A DNA stretch of 64,000 nucleotides, taken from NCBI RefSeq assembly GCF_011174775.1, contig NZ_JAANHS010000007.1:1-64000 (forward strand). The letters run 5' to 3'. Made by a program: the position numbers and the translations under genes. A model generated the notes under the pieces. The model worked only from the letters and a program-made list of their open reading frames with translations, was not told where the DNA came from and made no database searches. Numbering within the stretch: position 1 is the first letter of the stretch; each line of letters opens with the position of its first letter. Shown here piece after piece: positions 59,926-64,000 of the stretch. Source of the DNA: Rhodobacter calidifons (lineage in GTDB: Bacteria > Pseudomonadota > Alphaproteobacteria > Rhodobacterales > Rhodobacteraceae).

Positions 59926-61107
59926 ATGCTCGCGCCCTTCGCCTGCCAACCCGACGCCAGCCGCGGACGGCTCTGGCCCGAGCGGCTGTCCTCCTTCCGC
60001 TCGCCCTTTCAGCGCGACCGCGACCGGATCATCCATTCCTCGGCCTTCCGCCGCCTGAAGCACAAGACGCAGGTCTTCGTGGAACACGAGGGCGACTATT
60101 ACCGCACCCGCCTGACCCACACGATCGAGGTGGCGCAGGTCGCCCGCACCATCGCCGGGGTCCTTGGCCTGAACACCGACCTTGCCGAGGCGGTGGCCCT
60201 GGCCCACGACCTGGGCCACACCCCCTTCGGCCATACCGGCGAAGACGCGATGGAACGGCTGATGGCGCCCTATGGCGGCTTTGACCACAACGCCCAGGCG
60301 CTGCGGATCGTGACCCGGCTGGAACGGCACTACGCCGACTTCGACGGATTGAACCTGTCCTGGGAAACACTTGAAGGCATTGCGAAACATAACGGCCCGG
60401 TTATCGGCCCCAATGCGGACGGGAAGCATGACGGCCCCCTCCCTTACGCGCTGGCCGAGGTCAACGCCCAATGGGATCTGGAACTCGACACTCACGCCAG
60501 CGCCGAGGCGCAGGTGGCGGCCATCGCCGACGACGTGGCCTATTCCCACCACGACCTGCACGACGGCTTGCGCTCGGGCCTGTTCACCGAGGACGATCTG
60601 ATGGATCTGCCCGTCACCGGCCCGGCCTTCGAGGAGGTGGACCGCCTTTATCCGGGCCTGGAAAGGATGCGCCGTCGGCACGAGGCGCTGCGCCGGGTCT
60701 TCGGCCGCATGGTCGAGGACGTGATCGCCGTGGCGCAGAACCGCCTGGCCAGCGCCCAGCCGAAATCGGTGGACGATATCCGCCACATGGGCACGACGAT
60801 CATCCGCTTCTCCAAGCCGCTGTATCAGGAACTGAAGGCGGTGCGCAGCTTTCTTTTCCACCGCATGTACCGCGCGCCCAGCGTGATGGCAGTGCGGGCC
60901 GAGGTGACGCGCAAGCTGGACGATCTCTTCCCGCTCTTCCTGTCGCGGCCCGACCTTCTGCCGCCGGAATGGCAGGCCGATGTCCGGGCGGCGCAGGACG
61001 AGACCGCCCTGGCGCGCACGGTGGCGGATTACGTGGCCGGCATGACCGACCGTTTCGCGATCCAGGAACACCAGCGCCTGTGCGGCGGAACCCCGCCCCG
61101 GCCCTGA
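59926..61107 (+). CDS. dgt: Deoxyguanosinetriphosphate triphosphohydrolase-like protein
   Basis: A 393-aa HD-domain dNTPase. It has FQRDRDRIIHSSAFRRLKHKTQVF, RLTHTIEVAQVARTIA, metal-binding AHDLGHTPFGHTGEDAM, HYADFDGLNLSWETLEGI and ADDVAYSHHDLHDGL. It cleaves dNTPs to nucleosides and triphosphate. ATG 59926 follows AAGGAC; an earlier in-frame ATG at 59893 is less well placed. Its last codons and stop lie inside the first half of a REP-like inverted pair. Confidence 0.95.
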   Translation: MLAPFACQPDASRGRLWPERLSSFRSPFQRDRDRIIHSSAFRRLKHKTQVFVEHEGDYYRTRLTHTIEVAQVARTIAGVLGLNTDLAEAVALAHDLGHTPFGHTGEDAMERLMAPYGGFDHNAQALRIVTRLERHYADFDGLNLSWETLEGIAKHNGPVIGPNADGKHDGPLPYALAEVNAQWDLELDTHASAEAQVAAIADDVAYSHHDLHDGLRSGLFTEDDLMDLPVTGPAFEEVDRLYPGLERMRRRHEALRRVFGRMVEDVIAVAQNRLASAQPKSVDDIRHMGTTIIRFSKPLYQELKAVRSFLFHRMYRAPSVMAVRAEVTRKLDDLFPLFLSRPDLLPPEWQADVRAAQDETALARTVADYVAGMTDRFAIQEHQRLCGGTPPRP

Positions 61108-61157
61108 GCCGGGGCCTCGCCGCGATCAGGAGGTCCCGGGTCAGGCCCGGGACGGGG
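61091..61157. repeat. CGGG-tailed REP-like inverted pair (second locus)
   Basis: 61131-61157 (plus) reads AGGTCCCGGGTCAGGCCCGG and onward, nearly identical to the copy at 22529-22563. 61091-61116 is a degenerate copy in the opposite orientation (minus strand GGCCCCGGCTCAGGGCCGGG). The pair repeats the inverted layout of 22095-22185 without any nuclease gene. The first half overlaps the dgt stop codon. Confidence 0.75.
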
Positions 61158-61175
61158 GGTCGGAAGGCGCAGCGC

Positions 61176-61643
61176 TCAGCCCTTGCGCGCGGCCGCAACC
61201 CAGATCATTGCCAGACCCAGCGACAGGATGACATTCCATCCCGCCATCGAAATCCCCAGCAACGTCCAGGCAATTTCGTCGCAGCGCACCACGGCGGCCA
61301 CGTCCTTGGTCGGGTCCAGAAGATCCGCCGCCGAAATCCCGCTGATCGAACCCGCGGTGCACGTGGCCAGTCCCTCCCACCAGAGCTGCTCGACGCCCAC
61401 ATGAAAGACGCCGATGCCCGCCGTCGCCAGCGCCGCCAGCGCACCCGCCCAGGCCAGGCCGCGCCGCCCGGTGACCAGCGCCAGGACGCCGATCCCGATC
61501 GCCGCCGCATGCGGCCAGCGCTGGTAGAGGCAGAGCTGGCAGGGCGCGAGCCCGCCGATGTACTGGAAGGCGAAGGCGCCGCCCAGCAGACCCGCCGAGC
61601 CAAGGGTGGCGATCAGGATCAGGGTCGGACGGGTCAGGGTCAT
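61176..61643 (-). CDS. dsbB: Disulfide bond formation protein B
   Basis: A 155-aa four-helix inner membrane protein. The first periplasmic Cys pair is in APCQLCLYQRWPH (CxxC). The second pair is the Cys in LATCTAGS and VVRCDEIAW. It passes electrons from DsbA to quinone, keeping DsbA oxidised. ATG 61643 begins the first helix (LILIATLGSAGLLGGAF). No dsbA is adjacent. A REP-like pair lies between it and dgt. Confidence 0.92.
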   Translation of the reverse strand: MTLTRPTLILIATLGSAGLLGGAFAFQYIGGLAPCQLCLYQRWPHAAAIGIGVLALVTGRRGLAWAGALAALATAGIGVFHVGVEQLWWEGLATCTAGSISGISAADLLDPTKDVAAVVRCDEIAWTLLGISMAGWNVILSLGLAMIWVAAARKG

Positions 61644-61881
61644 CGGGGGTCTCGCTCTGGATGCGCTGCGACCATAGGTGCGACACGGCGAAAGGGGAAG
61701 GGCGCTCGCGCAGGCGTGCATTCCCGCTTCCGAATATGCCGGTCTGCGGATAGGATCCGGCCCGGGATCTTGCGGCGCATGTGTGGGTGAATCAGGAACG
61801 GCCGCTCGCATCCAGATGGTTCAATTCGGGTGAGCCGGCTTGTCCTGCTTGGACAGATCGCCTGCGGGAAGGGGTGACGAC

Positions 61882-62739
61882 ATGGAATGGCGCGGGCGCA
61901 GGGGCAGCAGCAACATCGAGGACCGGCGCCGGACGGGCGGCGGCAGGGCCGGGCAGGTGGCCGGGATCGGCGGCGGCGGGGCGATCATCGTCTTCCTTCT
62001 CGCCCTGTTCCTCGGGGTCGATCCCAGCCAGCTGCTGGGCACCGGCGGCGTGGCGCCCTCGGGCGGGGCCCCTGCCGAAATGACGGCTCAGGACCAGGCC
62101 GAGGGCGAATTCGTCTCGGTCGTGCTGGGCGACACCGAAGAAATCTGGACCCGCGTCTTCCGGGAACAGCTGAGCCGCAGCTACCAGCCCGCGACGCTGG
62201 TGCTGTTCAAGGAGGCCACCCGCTCGCCCTGTGGTGGCGCGACCGAGGCGACCGGGCCTTTCTACTGCCCGGCCGACAGGAAAGTCTATCTCGATACCGC
62301 CTTCTTCACGACCCTGCATCAGCGGCTGGGCGCGGGCGGGGACTTTGCCGCCGCCTATGTCGTCGCGCACGAGATCGGCCACCATGTGCAGAACGAACTG
62401 GGGATCCTGGGCAAGGCGAACCAGATCCGCCAGCAGGTCAGCCAGGCGGAATCGAACGCGATTTCGGTTCGGATCGAACTTCAGGCCGATTGCCTGGCGG
62501 GCATCTGGGCGCGCGAGGCCGCGCAGACCCTGGGCGTCGTCGAACGCGGCGACCTGGAAGAGGCGGTGAATGCTGCCCGCCAGATCGGCGATGACACGCT
62601 GCAACGCAACGCCGGCCAGCGCCCGATGCCACACACCTTCACTCATGGCACCTCGGAACAGCGGTCGCGCTGGTTCATGATCGGGCTTAAGTCCGGGCAG
62701 CTGGCCGATTGCGACACCTTCCAGACCGACAGCCTGTGA
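61882..62739 (+). CDS. Neutral zinc metallopeptidase (YpfJ family)
   Basis: 285 aa. The N-terminus MEWRGRRGSSNIEDRR is typical, then a membrane helix (GGGGAIIVFLLALFLG), an exported domain with FREQLSRSYQPATLVLF, GPFYCPADRKVYLDTAFF, zinc motif VAHEIGHHVQNELG and RIELQADCLAGIWA. It ends in QRPMPHTFTHGTSEQRSRWFMIGLKSG. It is predicted to cleave periplasmic proteins; substrates are unknown. GGAAGGGG precedes ATG 61882. Confidence 0.92.
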   Translation: MEWRGRRGSSNIEDRRRTGGGRAGQVAGIGGGGAIIVFLLALFLGVDPSQLLGTGGVAPSGGAPAEMTAQDQAEGEFVSVVLGDTEEIWTRVFREQLSRSYQPATLVLFKEATRSPCGGATEATGPFYCPADRKVYLDTAFFTTLHQRLGAGGDFAAAYVVAHEIGHHVQNELGILGKANQIRQQVSQAESNAISVRIELQADCLAGIWAREAAQTLGVVERGDLEEAVNAARQIGDDTLQRNAGQRPMPHTFTHGTSEQRSRWFMIGLKSGQLADCDTFQTDSL

Positions 62740-62783
62740 CGCGTTGACGGCGGGGACCCAAGGCGGTAGACCCGCAGCCGGTG

Positions 62784-62867
62784 GCCCGAGTGGCGGAATG
62801 GTAGACGCAGGGGATTCAAAATCCTCCGCCGCAAGGTTTGCGAGTTCGAGTCTCGCCTCGGGCACCA
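62784..62867 (+). tRNA. tRNA-Leu (CAA)
   Basis: A complete class II tRNA with encoded CCA. The acceptor GCCCGAG pairs with CTCGGGC. The anticodon loop TTCAAAA carries CAA at 62817-62819. The variable arm is of moderate length, and the T-arm has GAGTTCGAGTCTC. Confidence 0.96.
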
Positions 62868-63330
62868 AATCGATCCGGTCATCGCACTGGCGCTGATTCG
62901 GCATTGCTTTGCGCAGGCCTGATCAGTCCGGCTTGTCTGATGCCTTTGTCTGCGGATGTGGAAACATCGCCCGTGCGGGCATCCGGAGCGAACTGCGGAC
63001 CCGGCAAGACTGTGCCGATCAACAGCCAGTTGCACGGCGTTCCCTGGCCAGGCAGGCGTGCAGGGGCGCAGGGTGCACGCAAGGGTTGAAATTTTCGATT
63101 GCGCAACTGCTTGCGGCGCGCTTTTCCCGGCGCCGACACCTGACCTTCAGGCCTCCAGCCGCATTGGCGTCCCGACGCGCGGACTTCTGTACAGCCATAA
63201 GCTGAATCCCGCCCGGGTTGCCCTTGTTTAAAAACAATTTTCTGCTTTTCTCGCTGCGGCCCGCAACGCTATGCAGAGGGGGCGCTCCGGGCTTTCGGTC
63301 CGGCCGCATCCGTACAGGGAGTGTGATTGC
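62868..63330. other. 463-bp intergenic region
   Basis: No supported gene is found between tRNA-Leu and the Hint-domain gene. A palindrome TTGTTTAAAAACAA (63224-63237) lies about 95 nt before the Hint start and is the only marked AT-rich spot; it could be part of the promoter or a regulator site. Short open frames here lack ribosome sites and recognisable sequence. Confidence 0.5.
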
Positions 63331-63981
63331 ATGATGGCGACCAGCGTGCCCCGGCCACAGTCCGACCGCCAACCCGCCAGGCGGGCGCCGCGGGCAACGC
63401 CCTGCTTTACCCCGGGCACCCTGATCACGACGCATCGCGGTGAGGTTCCGGTCGAACGGATTTCGGCCGGCGATCGCGTGGTGACCCGCGACAACGGCAT
63501 CCAGACCGTGCGCTGGGTCGGCAAGACCCAGATGTTCCTGCATGATTTCCAGGCCGAGCCGCATCTCTTGCCGGTCTTCATCCAGCAAGGTTCGCTGGGC
63601 AAGGGTCTGCCCGAACGCGACATGATGGTCTCGCCGAACCATCGGATTCTGGTCACCAACAGTCGGGTATCGGTCCGCTACAGCGAACGCGAGGTTCTGG
63701 TCGCGGCCAAGCACCTTGCGGCGCAAGGCGTCCACACCGTGCAGTCCAGCGGCACCACCTACATCCATTTCATGTGCGACCGGCACGAGGTCGTTCTGAC
63801 GAACGGTGTCTGGACCGAGACCTTCCATCCCGACGACACCTCACTGAAGGGGATCGGCAATGCGCAGCGGCTGGAGATCCTGGAGCTTTTCCCGGAACTG
63901 AAAACCGCGGCAGGACGCGCGGCCTATGGCCAGTCGCGTCGCGTCCTGACGGAAACCGAAGCTGCGGGCCTCGCCCCTTGA
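63331..63981 (+). CDS. Hint-domain protein
   Basis: 217 aa. The Hint (hedgehog/intein) fold begins CFTPGTLITTHRGEVPVERISAGDRVVTRDNGIQTVRWVGKT, with the nucleophile Cys at about residue 25. Later parts are SPNHRILVTN, EVLVAAKHLAAQGVHTVQ and a YIHFMCDRHEVVLTNGVWTETFHP segment. It lacks the usual C-terminal His-Asn splice junction, so it is probably of the secreted Hint type rather than an intein. It may self-cleave or cross-link. ATG 63331 follows CAGGGAG. It ends 17 nt before the window edge. Confidence 0.8.
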   Translation: MMATSVPRPQSDRQPARRAPRATPCFTPGTLITTHRGEVPVERISAGDRVVTRDNGIQTVRWVGKTQMFLHDFQAEPHLLPVFIQQGSLGKGLPERDMMVSPNHRILVTNSRVSVRYSEREVLVAAKHLAAQGVHTVQSSGTTYIHFMCDRHEVVLTNGVWTETFHPDDTSLKGIGNAQRLEILELFPELKTAAGRAAYGQSRRVLTETEAAGLAP

Positions 63982-64000
63982 TGGGTCAGTTGTAGCGATT

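Overview
The window reads as chromosomal DNA of a high-GC alphaproteobacterium of the Rhodobacterales (Rhodobacter/Paracoccus-like). This is inferred from lineage-typical genes: the NDUFA12-like complex I subunit followed by mlaD, a DUF2155 gene and aat; accB-accC; GapR (DUF2312); a single-cysteine DksA; DUF2927; UPF0303; and a reductive pyrimidine degradation cluster under RutR-like regulators. No rRNA, CRISPR array, integrase or IS transposase was found. There are three tRNA genes: Asn-GTT, Thr-TGT and Leu-CAA.

Layout. 1-3885 is an accessory island abutting the 3' end of tRNA-Asn. It holds two chimeric genes, a VapE fragment fused to a family-2 glycosyltransferase (GT2) fragment and an N6-adenine methyltransferase cut by a second copy of the same GT2 3' end, followed by a probable type II restriction-modification pair. 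4031-14904 is core: an MBL hydrolase, an EnvZ-like kinase, a CAP protein, a CDP-alcohol phosphatidyltransferase, a photolyase-like protein with swapped domain order, clpP-clpX, NDUFA12-mlaD-DUF2155, aat, accC and accB. 15159-27887 is the pyrimidine region: preT, dedA, preA, two RutR-like repressors, an M20 amidohydrolase (pydC-like), hydA and a four-gene ABC importer. A 469-bp cassette bounded by REP-like inverted repeats and carrying a GIY-YIG nuclease sits between pydC and hydA. 27995-38265 holds a ScfR/RamB-like regulator, a response regulator with a symporter-type kinase, an orphan FliM-like protein, small zinc-finger and hypothetical genes, gapR and an orphan iron-type permease. 38307-48523 holds tRNA-Thr, a stress protein, an M20 peptidase, a DUF1800/DUF1501 pair and a 1336-aa hybrid kinase. 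48538-63981 holds rsmA, M48 protease, dedA, VWA and MoxR genes, dksA, xthA, an ErpA-like protein, dgt, dsbB, a zinc metallopeptidase, tRNA-Leu and a Hint-domain protein.

How genes work together. PreT/PreA reduce uracil or thymine, HydA opens the ring, and the M20 enzyme removes the carbamoyl group. The ABC importer probably brings in a pyrimidine or related cyclic amide. Two RutR-type operators lie between the second repressor and the amidohydrolase. In the information-processing genes, accB-accC-aat form one minus-strand run, and VWA, a 114-aa protein, DedA, M48 and RsmA form another.

The most unusual signals are repeats. One is an alphaproteobacterial REP-like family (hairpin plus CGGG tail) found as inverted pairs and as the ends of the GIY-YIG cassette. 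The other is a separate family of back-to-back perfect palindromes at 12967-13012 and 57776-57821, with a related triple-hairpin run at 52291-52358.
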